Origin: Brucella pseudintermedia
GTDB taxonomy: Bacteria > Pseudomonadota > Alphaproteobacteria > Rhizobiales > Rhizobiaceae
Assembly (NCBI RefSeq): GCF_008932435.1
Contig: NZ_WBWE01000007.1
Span: 62,001-126,000, forward strand
Direction: 5' to 3'
Length of the DNA: 64,000 nucleotides
The stretch's first letter is position 1. The number at the start of each line of letters is the position of its first letter. This document shows, piece after piece, positions 56,396-64,000 of the stretch. The translations under genes and the position numbers were made by a program. The notes under the pieces were generated by a model. The model was not told the origin of the DNA, made no database searches, and saw only the letters and a program-made list of their open reading frames with translations.

Positions 56396-57676
56396 TTAGG
56401 ACTGCTTTTCCCGCTCCACGGCACGCCAGCCGATATCGGAGCGGTAGAATCCTTCCGGCCAGTCGATGCGCTTCACGGCTTCATAGGCTTTGGCCTGTGC
56501 CTCGGCGACCGTGTCGGCGATGGCCGTGACATTCAGCACGCGGCCGCCATTGGCAATGATGTTGCCGTCCTTCTCCGCCGTGCCTGCGTGGAACATCTTG
56601 ACGCCATCCATGCCTTCGAGCTTGTCGAGGCCACGGATCACGCTGCCCTTCTTCACATTGGACGGATAGCCTTCCGCAGCCATCACCACCGTCAGCGCTG
56701 GCTGGTCTTTCCAGTCGAGCGAAACTTCATCCAGCTTGCCGTCCACGGCGGCATTGATGAGAGCGAGCAGGTCGGTGTTGAGGCGCATCATCAGCACCTG
56801 ACATTCCGGATCACCGAAACGGGTATTGTATTCGATGAGCTTCGGGCCGTCTTTGCCGATCATCAGGCCGAGAAAGAGGATGCCGGAAAACGGCGCGCCG
56901 ATTTCGGCCATGCCGCGCATCGTTGGTTCGATCAACTCGCGCATGGTGCGTTCGACGATTTCCGGCGTCATCACCGGAGCGGGGGCATAGGCGCCCATGC
57001 CGCCGGTATTGGGGCCGGTATCGCCATCGCCGACGCGCTTGTGATCCTGTGCCGAGCCGAGCGGCAAGGCGGTCTTTCCATCGCAAATGCAGAAGAAGCT
57101 TGCTTCTTCACCGTCCAGAAACTCCTCGACGACCACTTCGGCACCGGCGGACCCGAATGCGCCCTCGAAACAGGCGTCAACGGCGTCGAGCGCTTCATCG
57201 AGCGTCATCGCCACGACCACGCCCTTGCCTGCGGCAAGCCCGTCGGCCTTGACGACGATGGGTGCACCCTGCTGGCGGATATAGGCCTTGGCCTTGGGCG
57301 CATTGTTGAAGCGACCGTACGCGCCTGTCGGAATATCGAAGTGCGCGCAGAGATCCTTGGTGAAGCCTTTGGAACCTTCAAGCTGCGCCGCAGCCTTGGA
57401 GGGACCGAACACGCGGATACCCTCAGTGCGCATTTCATCGGAGAGGCCAGCGACGAGCGGTGCTTCCGGCCCGACCACCACGAGATCGATCTTCTCGTCC
57501 TTGGCAAAGGCAATCAGCGCCTTGTGGTCATCCACGCTGATATCGACCAGCTCGGCGGCTTCCGCGATGCCCGGATTGCCGGGTGCGCAATAGAGCTTTT
57601 CGAGCAGGGGAGAGGCGGCAAGCTTCCATGCCAAGGCGTGCTCGCGTCCACCGGAACCGATCAACAGAACTTTCAT
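56396..57676 (-). CDS. purD: phosphoribosylamine-glycine ligase
   Basis: Second step of purine synthesis. 426 residues, ATP-grasp fold. N-terminal [49 protein letters not shown] and [10 protein letters not shown] are diagnostic. Complete. It is divergent from ubiA with a 26-bp perfect palindrome starting 19 bases before its ATG. Confidence 0.96.
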   Translation of the reverse strand: MKVLLIGSGGREHALAWKLAASPLLEKLYCAPGNPGIAEAAELVDISVDDHKALIAFAKDEKIDLVVVGPEAPLVAGLSDEMRTEGIRVFGPSKAAAQLEGSKGFTKDLCAHFDIPTGAYGRFNNAPKAKAYIRQQGAPIVVKADGLAAGKGVVVAMTLDEALDAVDACFEGAFGSAGAEVVVEEFLDGEEASFFCICDGKTALPLGSAQDHKRVGDGDTGPNTGGMGAYAPAPVMTPEIVERTMRELIEPTMRGMAEIGAPFSGILFLGLMIGKDGPKLIEYNTRFGDPECQVLMMRLNTDLLALINAAVDGKLDEVSLDWKDQPALTVVMAAEGYPSNVKKGSVIRGLDKLEGMDGVKMFHAGTAEKDGNIIANGGRVLNVTAIADTVAEAQAKAYEAVKRIDWPEGFYRSDIGWRAVEREKQS

Positions 57677-57694
57677 GCCTTGCTCCCTGCGCTT

Positions 57695-57720
57695 GAGGTA
57701 AGTAAACGTTTACTTACCTC
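57695..57720. promoter_or_regulatory. 26-bp perfect palindromic operator candidate between purD and ubiA
   Basis: Half-site GAGGTAAGTAAAC followed at once by its exact inverse GTTTACTTACCTC. The centre AAACGTTT is of the LacI/PurR type, while the TAAGTAAAC arms with no spacer also fit TetR-family operators. It begins 19 bases upstream of purD and ends 99 bases before ubiA. Confidence 0.6.
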
Positions 57721-57818
57721 GGCTCTCTATTGCCCATCGCACACGCGGGCAAGGGCAGGCTCGCGATTTTTCCAGAAAAAGCGGGTAGAGTCGTTCAGTT
57801 TCGAGAAAGCAGACGACC

Positions 57819-58832
57819 ATGCAGCATCCGCAAACCAACCCACAGGTCAACTCCGGCATCCAATCCCGCGATGCGCGCGGGCGGGTAAAGGACGCTCCTT
57901 CCGGTCATTGGGTATATCGCGTCCTGCCGCACTGGCTCTGGCCTTATGCGCAGCTTGCCCGCTGGGACCGTCCCATCGGCTGGCAGCTTCTGCTCTGGCC
58001 ATGCTGGTGGTCGGCGGCGCTCGTGGCGGGAGCGGGCGCAAAACCCGGAGACGGCGCCTGGGCCGTATTGCCATCTTTCTGGCATCTGTTTCTGTTTCTT
58101 ATCGGCGCCATCGCCATGCGCGGTTCCGGCTGCACCTATAACGATCTGGTCGATCAGGATATTGACGACAAGGTGGATCGCACGCGCTCGCGTCCGCTGC
58201 CCTCGGGGCAGGTCACACGCGGGCAGGCAAAGCTGTTTTTGGTCTTGCAGGCACTGGTCGGCCTCGTGGTGGTGCTGCAGTTCAACTGGTTTTCCATCGG
58301 CCTTGGCATTTTCTCGCTTCTGATCGTCGCCGCCTATCCCTTCATGAAGCGCATTACCGACTGGCCGCAATTCGTGCTCGGTCTTGCTTTCTCATGGGGG
58401 GCGCTTATGGGCTGGGGCGCGGTGGAAGGCTCGCTGAGCCTGGCACCGGTGCTTCTCTATATCGGCGCGATCCTGTGGACGATCGGCTACGACACGATCT
58501 ATGCGCATCAGGACAAGGAAGATGACGCGCTGGTGGGCGTGCGCTCCACGGCGCGTCTGTTCGGCAAGCATACCAAGACGGCGCTGATGATCCTCTATGG
58601 CGGGGCTATCGGCTTCTTCGCGGCGGCTTTCGCCGTGGCTGAGGTGCCGATGCCAGCCCTTGCCGGATTGCTTGCGGCGGGTGTGCATCTCTATCGCCAG
58701 ATCATCGTGCTCGATATAGACAACCCCGACCAGTGCCTGAAACTGTTCAAATCCAACAATATTGTCGGCTGGCTGATCTTCCTCGGGCTGGTGTTCGGAA
58801 GCCTCTGGGTGGCGGTCAAGCCGCTGGTATAA
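57819..58832 (+). CDS. ubiA: 4-hydroxybenzoate polyprenyltransferase
   Basis: Attaches the polyprenyl tail to 4-hydroxybenzoate in ubiquinone synthesis. 337 residues, about eight helices. Aspartate-rich motif 1 is NDLVDQDIDDKVDRTRSRPL and motif 2 DTIYAHQDKEDD. N-terminal extension of about 40 polar residues. The substrate probably comes from the synthase at 42.5 kb. Confidence 0.94.
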   Translation: MQHPQTNPQVNSGIQSRDARGRVKDAPSGHWVYRVLPHWLWPYAQLARWDRPIGWQLLLWPCWWSAALVAGAGAKPGDGAWAVLPSFWHLFLFLIGAIAMRGSGCTYNDLVDQDIDDKVDRTRSRPLPSGQVTRGQAKLFLVLQALVGLVVVLQFNWFSIGLGIFSLLIVAAYPFMKRITDWPQFVLGLAFSWGALMGWGAVEGSLSLAPVLLYIGAILWTIGYDTIYAHQDKEDDALVGVRSTARLFGKHTKTALMILYGGAIGFFAAAFAVAEVPMPALAGLLAAGVHLYRQIIVLDIDNPDQCLKLFKSNNIVGWLIFLGLVFGSLWVAVKPLV

Positions 58833-58837
58833 ACAAA

Positions 58838-58861
58838 AAGGCCACCGGAGATGGTGGCCTT
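58838..58861. terminator. hairpin terminator between ubiA and pdxH
   Basis: AAGGCCACC / GGTGGCCTT, perfect 9-bp stem, 6-base loop, convergent genes on both sides. Confidence 0.85.
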
Positions 58862-58872
58862 GCTTTATCGGA

Positions 58873-59484
58873 TCAGGGATAGAGCCTGTCCTTGTTCCAG
58901 TCGCCCTCCGGCGTTGGCCGCGTGAAGAGCACGCGGTCATGCAGGCGAAAGGCCCGGTCGTGCCAGAATTCAATCGAGACCGGCCGGATACGGAACCCCG
59001 ACCAGTAGGGCGGGCGGGGGATGTCGCCGATGGCATATTTCGCGGTATATTCTGCAACAGCCTTTTCCAGCGCGAACCGGCTTTCCAGCGGGCGTGACTG
59101 CTTGGATGCCCATGCACCGATGCGGCTGCCGCGCGGGCGCGAGGCATAATAGGCATCGGCTTCGGCATCGCTGACTTTTTCCACCGGTCCACGCACGCGC
59201 ACCTGACGGCGCAACGTCTTCCAATGGAAGCACATCGCGGCTTTTTCCGCCGACAGGATTTCCTTGCCCTTGGTGCTTTCATAATTGGTGTAGAAGACGA
59301 AGCCCTGCTCGTCAAAATCCTTCAGCAGCACCATGCGCACATTGGGCAGGCCATCCGGGTCAACCGTCGCCAGCGCGACCGCATTCGGGTCGTTCGGTTC
59401 GCTCTGTTTGGCATCGGCCAGCCAGTCGGCAAAGAGTTTGAACGGCTGGGAGGATTCGGTGAAGTCGTCGCTTGCGTTTGTCAT
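58873..59484 (-). CDS. pdxH: pyridoxamine 5'-phosphate oxidase
   Basis: 203 residues. FMN-dependent final step or salvage of PLP. Motifs: [36 protein letters not shown], and the C-terminal [10 protein letters not shown] and W.KDRLYP pattern. Complete. Its upstream region is 365 bases long. Confidence 0.95.
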   Translation of the reverse strand: MTNASDDFTESSQPFKLFADWLADAKQSEPNDPNAVALATVDPDGLPNVRMVLLKDFDEQGFVFYTNYESTKGKEILSAEKAAMCFHWKTLRRQVRVRGPVEKVSDAEADAYYASRPRGSRIGAWASKQSRPLESRFALEKAVAEYTAKYAIGDIPRPPYWSGFRIRPVSIEFWHDRAFRLHDRVLFTRPTPEGDWNKDRLYP

Positions 59485-59849
59485 TTTGGATTTTCAACAG
59501 CCTGTCGGAAATATGCGGATCATCCTGGAAGGGAATCTTCACCGGAGACCCAAGAGATAGGGGGGCGGGCCGAGCTTCTTCGATAACCGGCATTTTGTCC
59601 ATGGCCTTGCCGGGATGTGTCGTCGCAGGCAGCGATTTGGTTCTTCCGCCTGCCGCCAATCGGTGCGAGGTGGCGGCTTTAGTTGCCTATGGTCACAGAA
59701 AGCCGGGCGCATCCTTAGACAACTGAATAAAGTAAGGAGTTGGGCGTTGTGCTCTGATTCCGATTTGTTTACCTTTCCGGCACACCGCTTGTTAACTCAA
59801 GCGCACCCATAATCCCTGCATCTTTAGCGTGTAGAACAAGGGAATAGCG
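59485..59849. other. 365-base region between pdxH and a divergent surface protein gene
   Basis: No frame has a ribosome site and recognisable product, and no strong hairpin or known operator was found. It must contain the two divergent promoters. Confidence 0.5.
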
Positions 59850-60317
59850 TTGGCCGTCGAGACGCTTCGCCAGAAGGACAAATTCCGGAGCCCGTGCCGT
59901 GGCGCCAATGCGCTGCGCAAGGCTGCGATTGGCATAGGCCTTTTCTCGCTCGCCGGTTGCGCCATGGGCGGGGTGAGCATCGAAAAGGCAGTTCCTGATT
60001 CTTCCATGGTCACCGGGTCCGTGAAGTCGCAGCAGGTCGAGACCGATACCGGCAAGCTTTCCGATCAGTCCGCCATAAAGAACGTCGTTTCCGCGCTTGA
60101 TTTCACGCAATGGGGAAAGAAACCGGTTCCGTGGGCCAATCCCGACACGGGAAGCCAGGGCACCATCACGACGATTGCCGAGAACAACAAGAACAATCAG
60201 CTCTGCCGCGAGTTCGAAACCTCGCGCGAGGCTTTTGACGGCGTTTCCATCTATCGCGGCGAAACCTGCATGGAACGCGGCGGTCAATGGACGGTGACGT
60301 CTTTCGCCCCGATCTGA
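59850..60317 (+). CDS. RT0821/Lpp0805-like surface lipoprotein
   Basis: 155 residues from a TTG (stop codon just upstream in frame, so no earlier start). Lipoprotein signal LFSLAGCAMGG. The rest resembles the 17-kDa antigen/RT0821 group (SREAFDGVSIYRGETCMERGGQW). Probably on the outer membrane. Function unknown. Confidence 0.78.
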   Translation: MAVETLRQKDKFRSPCRGANALRKAAIGIGLFSLAGCAMGGVSIEKAVPDSSMVTGSVKSQQVETDTGKLSDQSAIKNVVSALDFTQWGKKPVPWANPDTGSQGTITTIAENNKNNQLCREFETSREAFDGVSIYRGETCMERGGQWTVTSFAPI

Positions 60318-60418
60318 AAAGAAAAGCCTGACCTGACTGGAACTTTGCGGGTCAGATGCGCATATTGTGGGCAACGAATCTTGTTCATCTCACAATTATT
60401 TCCTGAAAGAGGAACTAT

Positions 60419-61369
60419 ATGCGCGATCCCTATAGCGTGCTGGGCGTCGCCAAAACGGCGAAGCCCGAAGAAATAAAATCGGCTTTTCGCAAACTGGCCA
60501 AAAAGCACCACCCGGATCAGAACAAGGATGATCCGAAGGCGCAGGAGCGTTTTGCAGAACTGAATCAAGCCTACGAAATTCTGGGCGACAAGGACAAGCG
60601 CGGGCAATTCGACCGTGGCGAGATCGATGCCGAAGGCAAGCCTGCTTTCCAGGGCTTCGCAGGCGGGCAGGGCTTCGGCGGCGCTCATGGCGACCCCTTC
60701 GCCGGTTTCCGGCAGGGCGGCGGCAACAGCCATTTTGAATTTCGTTCCGGCCCCGGCGGGTTTCAGCAGGGCGGTGGCTTCGGCGGTGCAGAAGATATAT
60801 TGAACGATCTCTTTGGCGGCGCTTTCGGCGGCGGTGCCCGCGCGGGCGGCGCGCGTCAGCGTGGCCCGGCGAAGGGAGCCGATCTTTCGGCATCCATTGA
60901 TATCACGCTGGAGCAGGCTGCCGGCGCGGAAAAGGTCGAGGCGATTTTTCCCAACGGCAAGCACCTCAAGATCAAGCTGCCCAAATATGTCGAAGACGGT
61001 CAGACCATTCGCCTGAAAGGGCAGGGCGAGACCTTGGTGGGCGGAACGGCCGGTGATGCGCTGGTTACGATCCACTTCAAGGCGCATCCCCGGTTTCGTC
61101 TGGAAGGCCGCGACGTCCATGTGGACTTGTCGGTCGAGCTTGTCGACGCCGTTCTGGGCGGCAAGCAGGAGGTCGAGACGCTCGACGGGCGGATTGCGGT
61201 GAAAATACCGGCATGGTCGAGTTCGGACCGTGTGCTGCGGCTGAAAGAAAAGGGGCTCCCTCTCAAAGCCGGTGGACGTGGCGATCTTTACGTGCATGTG
61301 CGGATCATGCTGCCGGAAGGCGGCGACCGGGAACTGGAAGAATTCCTGCAGAAACGCAAACAAGCCTGA
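60419..61369 (+). CDS. DnaJ-family co-chaperone (CbpA-like)
   Basis: 316 residues. J-domain 1-65 with HPD in [10 protein letters not shown] Gly/Phe-rich segment (about 80-140) follows, then a DnaJ C-terminal domain without zinc fingers. So it is a class B J-protein like CbpA, not DnaJ. AGAGGAA ribosome site at the right distance. It stimulates an Hsp70 ATPase; the nearest is the YegD-like protein 35 kb away or DnaK elsewhere. Confidence 0.92.
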   Translation: MRDPYSVLGVAKTAKPEEIKSAFRKLAKKHHPDQNKDDPKAQERFAELNQAYEILGDKDKRGQFDRGEIDAEGKPAFQGFAGGQGFGGAHGDPFAGFRQGGGNSHFEFRSGPGGFQQGGGFGGAEDILNDLFGGAFGGGARAGGARQRGPAKGADLSASIDITLEQAAGAEKVEAIFPNGKHLKIKLPKYVEDGQTIRLKGQGETLVGGTAGDALVTIHFKAHPRFRLEGRDVHVDLSVELVDAVLGGKQEVETLDGRIAVKIPAWSSSDRVLRLKEKGLPLKAGGRGDLYVHVRIMLPEGGDRELEEFLQKRKQA

Positions 61370-61388
61370 GCGCGTCTTCAATCGTTTG

Positions 61389-61449
61389 AAGCCGGGTGTT
61401 GTCTCTTTGCGGCAGTAAGGTGACAATGCCCGGCTTTTTCACTGCAATT
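61389..61449 (+). terminator. long hairpin terminator after the J-protein gene
   Basis: AAGCCGGG pairs with CCCGGCTT, and TTGTC with GACAA inside it; ends in TTTTT. Confidence 0.75.
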
Positions 61450-61514
61450 GCTTGAAGGAGAGCCGAGGCTGTGCGATAGGGCAACAAGTTAATTGTTTTC
61501 AATGAGGACCCCTA

Positions 61515-62333
61515 ATGACCGCACAGTCAGGTTTGTTGCAGGGCAAGCGTGGATTGATTCTGGGCGTCGCCAACAACCGCTCCATCGCATGGGGTATTGC
61601 GAAGGCCGCTCGTGATGCAGGCGCAGAGCTCGCATTCACCTATCAGGGCGATGCATTGAAGAAGCGTGTCGAGCCTCTGGCAGAAGAGCTTGGCGCGTTC
61701 GTTGCCGGACATTGCGACGTGGCGGATGCCGCCAGTATTGATGCTGTTTTTGAGACGCTTGAAAAGAAGTGGGGCAAGCTCGACTTCCTGGTGCACGCTA
61801 TCGGTTTTTCCGACAAGGACGAACTGACTGGCCGCTATCTCGATACGTCGGAAGCCAATTTCACCAACACGATGCTGATCTCGGTTTATTCGCTGACGGC
61901 GGTTGCGCGCCGGGCGGAAAAGCTGATGAACGACGGCGGATCGATCCTGACGCTGACCTATTACGGCGCCGAAAAAGTCATGCCGAACTACAATGTCATG
62001 GGCGTGGCCAAGGCTGCTCTTGAAGCAAGCGTGAAATATCTGGCCGTCGATCTTGGCCCGCAGAACATTCGCGTCAACGCAATCTCGGCAGGCCCGATCA
62101 AGACGCTCGCTGCCTCCGGCATTGGCGATTTCCGCTATATCCTGAAATGGAACGAGTACAACGCGCCGCTGCGCCGTACCGTTACCATCGAGGAAGTGGG
62201 CGATGTCGGCCTCTATTTCCTTTCCGACCTGTCCCGTTCGGTGACGGGCGAAGTCCATCACGCGGATAGCGGCTATCATGTCATCGGCATGAAAGCGGTG
62301 GACGCGCCGGATATTTCGGTCGTGAAAGATTGA
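61515..62333 (+). CDS. fabI: enoyl-[acyl-carrier-protein] reductase (NADH), FabI
   Basis: Last step of each fatty acid elongation cycle; target of triclosan. 272 residues. N-terminal RGLILGVANNRSIAWGIA, catalytic Tyr/Lys arrangement YNVMGVAKAALEA and SAGPIKTLAASGI typical of FabI. Complete. Many of the order have two FabI; this cannot be judged here. Confidence 0.95.
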   Translation: MTAQSGLLQGKRGLILGVANNRSIAWGIAKAARDAGAELAFTYQGDALKKRVEPLAEELGAFVAGHCDVADAASIDAVFETLEKKWGKLDFLVHAIGFSDKDELTGRYLDTSEANFTNTMLISVYSLTAVARRAEKLMNDGGSILTLTYYGAEKVMPNYNVMGVAKAALEASVKYLAVDLGPQNIRVNAISAGPIKTLAASGIGDFRYILKWNEYNAPLRRTVTIEEVGDVGLYFLSDLSRSVTGEVHHADSGYHVIGMKAVDAPDISVVKD

Positions 62334-62346
62334 AGCAGCGAATACA

Positions 62347-62380
62347 AAATCCCGAAAAGCTGACCGGCTTTTCGGGATTT
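62347..62380 (+). terminator. intrinsic terminator after fabI
   Basis: AAATCCCGAAAAGC / GCTTTTCGGGATTT, perfect 14-bp stem, 6-base loop, followed by TTCTTT. 13 bases after the fabI stop. Confidence 0.93.
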
Positions 62381-62440
62381 TTCTTTCCCAATGCGGGAAA
62401 GCTATCCACACATTGACTGACGGCATATTGAGGTAGAGCT

Positions 62441-63031
62441 GTGGCTCGGGAAATCATCTACTTTTCGCGTCACGGCGAGACGGACTGGAATGTCTCGCAG
62501 CGCATTCAGGGACAGCTCGACATCGATATCAATGCCCATGGCCGCACTCAGGCAGATCGCAATGGCGATATGCTGAAGTCCCTGATCGGCGACGGCGCGG
62601 GCTTCGACTTCGTGGCAAGCCCCTTGCGTCGCACCCGCGAAACGATGGAGCGCATCCGCCTACGCATGGGGCTCGATCCTTATGATTACCGCACCGACCC
62701 CCAATTGATGGAAGTCAACTTCGGTGACTGGCAGGGTTTCATGATGGAGGACATTGCAAGGGAACGCGAGGATCTCCTGGAAGCGCGAGCCCGCGACAAG
62801 TGGAATTTTGTGCCGCCCGGCACGACCGCTGAAAGCTATATGAGCCTGTCGCGCCGTATAGGGCGCTGGGTAGAGGCTGTGGAGTGGCCAACCGTTTGCG
62901 TCACGCATGGCGGCTGCATTCGCACCCTGTTTTACCTTTACGGCGATATGGATGGCCACGCCGCCGCTAATCTATCCATCCCGCAGGACAAGGTTCTGAA
63001 GTTCGAAAACGGCAAGCTTGAGTGGGTTTGA
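62441..63031 (+). CDS. histidine phosphatase (phosphoglycerate mutase-like)
   Basis: 196 residues from a GTG. RHGETDWN with the phospho-acceptor histidine, LRRTRETME and VTHGGCIRTLFY with the second histidine. Shorter than dPGM (about 230-250), so it is more likely a broad phosphatase than a glycolytic mutase. The following PhzF gene starts 50 bases later. Confidence 0.9.
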   Translation: MAREIIYFSRHGETDWNVSQRIQGQLDIDINAHGRTQADRNGDMLKSLIGDGAGFDFVASPLRRTRETMERIRLRMGLDPYDYRTDPQLMEVNFGDWQGFMMEDIAREREDLLEARARDKWNFVPPGTTAESYMSLSRRIGRWVEAVEWPTVCVTHGGCIRTLFYLYGDMDGHAAANLSIPQDKVLKFENGKLEWV

Positions 63032-63081
63032 GAACAGCGGGCCTGACCAACAGTCTATTTGCGGGGGAGGCGCCGGTTTCG

Positions 63082-63921
63082 ATGAGCCTTACGTTCAAGT
63101 TTCAGCAGGTCGATGTCTTCGCTTCCCGTCCGTTGGGCGGCAATCCGCTGGCAGTCGTTGTCGATGCAGACAGCTTGGACGACGCCCGAATGGCTGCGTT
63201 TGCAAACTGGACCAATCTGAGCGAAACCACTTTTCTGCTAAAGCCGACAAAAATCGGGGCGGACTATCGCGTCCGGATTTTCACCCCGTCGCGTGAATTA
63301 CCTTTTGCTGGACACCCGACTTTGGGGAGCTGTCATGTCTGGCTGGCTTCGAATGGAAGAGCCGGTGACGGGGAAGTCGTGCAGGAATGCGAGGCCGGTT
63401 TGATCCGCATACGCAGGGACGGCGACATGCTTTCCTTTGCTGCGCCCGAACTGATCAGAAGCGATGCCCTTGAACCGCAATTGCTGCAACGCATCGCAGG
63501 AGCGTTGCATATCAGCATGGACGTCATTGTTGATGCGAACTGGGTCGATAATGGTCCGGGCTGGCTCGCCGTCCTTCTGAAAAGCAGGGAGGAGGTGCTG
63601 GCTCTGCGTCCGGATTTCGCTGCGATCTCTGGCCTCCGGGTGGGTGTCGTCGCGCCATGGAAACGGGCCGACGACGGTGACGCTGCCGATTTTGAAGTCC
63701 GCGCTTTTACCGCCGCTGGCTTTGAGGACCCGGTTACAGGAAGTCTGAACGCCGGCATAGCCCAATGGTTGATCGGCAGTGGCATAGCGCGCGCATCTTA
63801 TATCGCCAGCCAGGGCACTGTTCTTGGGCGGGCAGGGCGCATCCACGTTCGGCGCGAAGCCGACGGAATCTGGATCGGCGGCAATGTCGTTACCTGTGTG
63901 GATGGCCACGTAACCCTTTAA
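63082..63921 (+). CDS. PhzF-family isomerase-like protein
   Basis: 279 residues from the ATG at 63082 (GGGGGAGG at a somewhat long distance; an earlier start at 63022 overlaps the phosphatase gene). Diaminopimelate epimerase-like fold: FTPSRELPFAGHPTLGS and AGFEDPVTGSLNAGIAQWL are the two family motifs. Reaction unknown. Not a phenazine locus. Confidence 0.88.
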   Translation: MSLTFKFQQVDVFASRPLGGNPLAVVVDADSLDDARMAAFANWTNLSETTFLLKPTKIGADYRVRIFTPSRELPFAGHPTLGSCHVWLASNGRAGDGEVVQECEAGLIRIRRDGDMLSFAAPELIRSDALEPQLLQRIAGALHISMDVIVDANWVDNGPGWLAVLLKSREEVLALRPDFAAISGLRVGVVAPWKRADDGDAADFEVRAFTAAGFEDPVTGSLNAGIAQWLIGSGIARASYIASQGTVLGRAGRIHVRREADGIWIGGNVVTCVDGHVTL

Positions 63922-63947
63922 TCGACCGTGCTTGAGGGCGCTGCAGC

Positions 63948-64000
63948 TTACGGCGCTTCCTGAATATCGGTGATGAAGCGTGTGCTGTCGACCACATCAT
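63948..64000 (-). CDS. possible 3' end of a minus-strand gene
   Basis: Reading the minus strand from the window edge, 16 residues (DVVDSTRFITDIQEAP) end at TAA 63950-63948. The peptide looks protein-like and the spacing to phzF fits a convergent gene, but too little is present to name it. Confidence 0.4.
   Translation of the reverse strand, partial: DVVDSTRFITDIQEAP

Noticed and set aside
56393-58141. 582-codon plus-strand frame over purD
   Set aside because: Opposite to purD and running into ubiA in another frame; no motifs.

Overview
The window reads as a core chromosomal segment of an alphaproteobacterium of the order Hyphomicrobiales, most likely the Brucella-Ochrobactrum group. This rests on high GC coding sequence, a BacA/SbmA transporter, an ATP synthase Fo cluster encoding both b and b' subunits, FnrL-type and alphaproteobacterial LexA-type sites, DUF680 and DUF982 small proteins, and Rhizobiales-type palindromic intergenic repeats. 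The species call is from remembered family resemblance, not a search. I saw no rRNA, tRNA, CRISPR array, insertion sequence or prophage.

Layout. 1-3.5 kb: cbb3 cytochrome oxidase ccoNOQP (minus strand, ccoP cut by the window edge) behind a perfect FNR box. 3.5-9 kb: an OmpR-family two-component system divergent from a tightly overlapping operon dsbD / L,D-transpeptidase / DsbA-like thiol protein. A perfect PmrA/QseB-type direct repeat lies in the shared intergenic region. 9-20 kb: aldehyde dehydrogenase, Ada with a 2OG-Fe(II) oxygenase, ArsC-like protein, FUSC-type membrane protein, chromosomal AadA-like adenylyltransferase, a second-type ClpP, an ArsR/SRPBCC pair, an MFS transporter and bacA. 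20-28.5 kb: polysaccharide deacetylase, YfgM-like TPR protein, der, an AT-rich DUF2569 insert, a YegD-like Hsp70, a second L,D-transpeptidase and a SleB-type cell wall hydrolase. 28.8-31.8 kb: atpI-atpB-atpE-atpF'-atpF. 31.8-38 kb: a Nudix relic, Lrp/LysE pair, rnhB, a radical SAM SplB-like protein behind a LexA box, a GT2-like protein, two DUF680 paralogues and ispE. 38-50 kb: S49 peptidase, nhaA, VOC protein, TrmN6-like methyltransferase with DUF2007, polyprenyl diphosphate synthase, a large TPR protein, DUF982, glyQ-glyS. 50-64 kb: Sua5, an FAD-linked oxidase, DUF6101-like protein, enoyl-CoA hydratase/acyl-CoA dehydrogenase, purD and ubiA divergent around a 26-bp perfect palindrome, pdxH, a surface lipoprotein, DnaJ-family protein, fabI, a histidine phosphatase and a PhzF protein.

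How the genes work together. Two themes recur. One is the cell envelope: two L,D-transpeptidases, SleB hydrolase, BacA, deacetylase and periplasmic thiol enzymes. The other is respiration and isoprenoid/quinone supply: cbb3 oxidase, ATP synthase, ispE, polyprenyl synthase and ubiA. The most interesting unit is the two-component system plus dsbD-ldt-dsbA operon, which looks like a dedicated redox-maintenance system for a cysteine-dependent peptidoglycan cross-linking enzyme. Second are DNA damage circuits that can be read from the sequence: an Ada operator motif before ada and a LexA box before the radical SAM gene.
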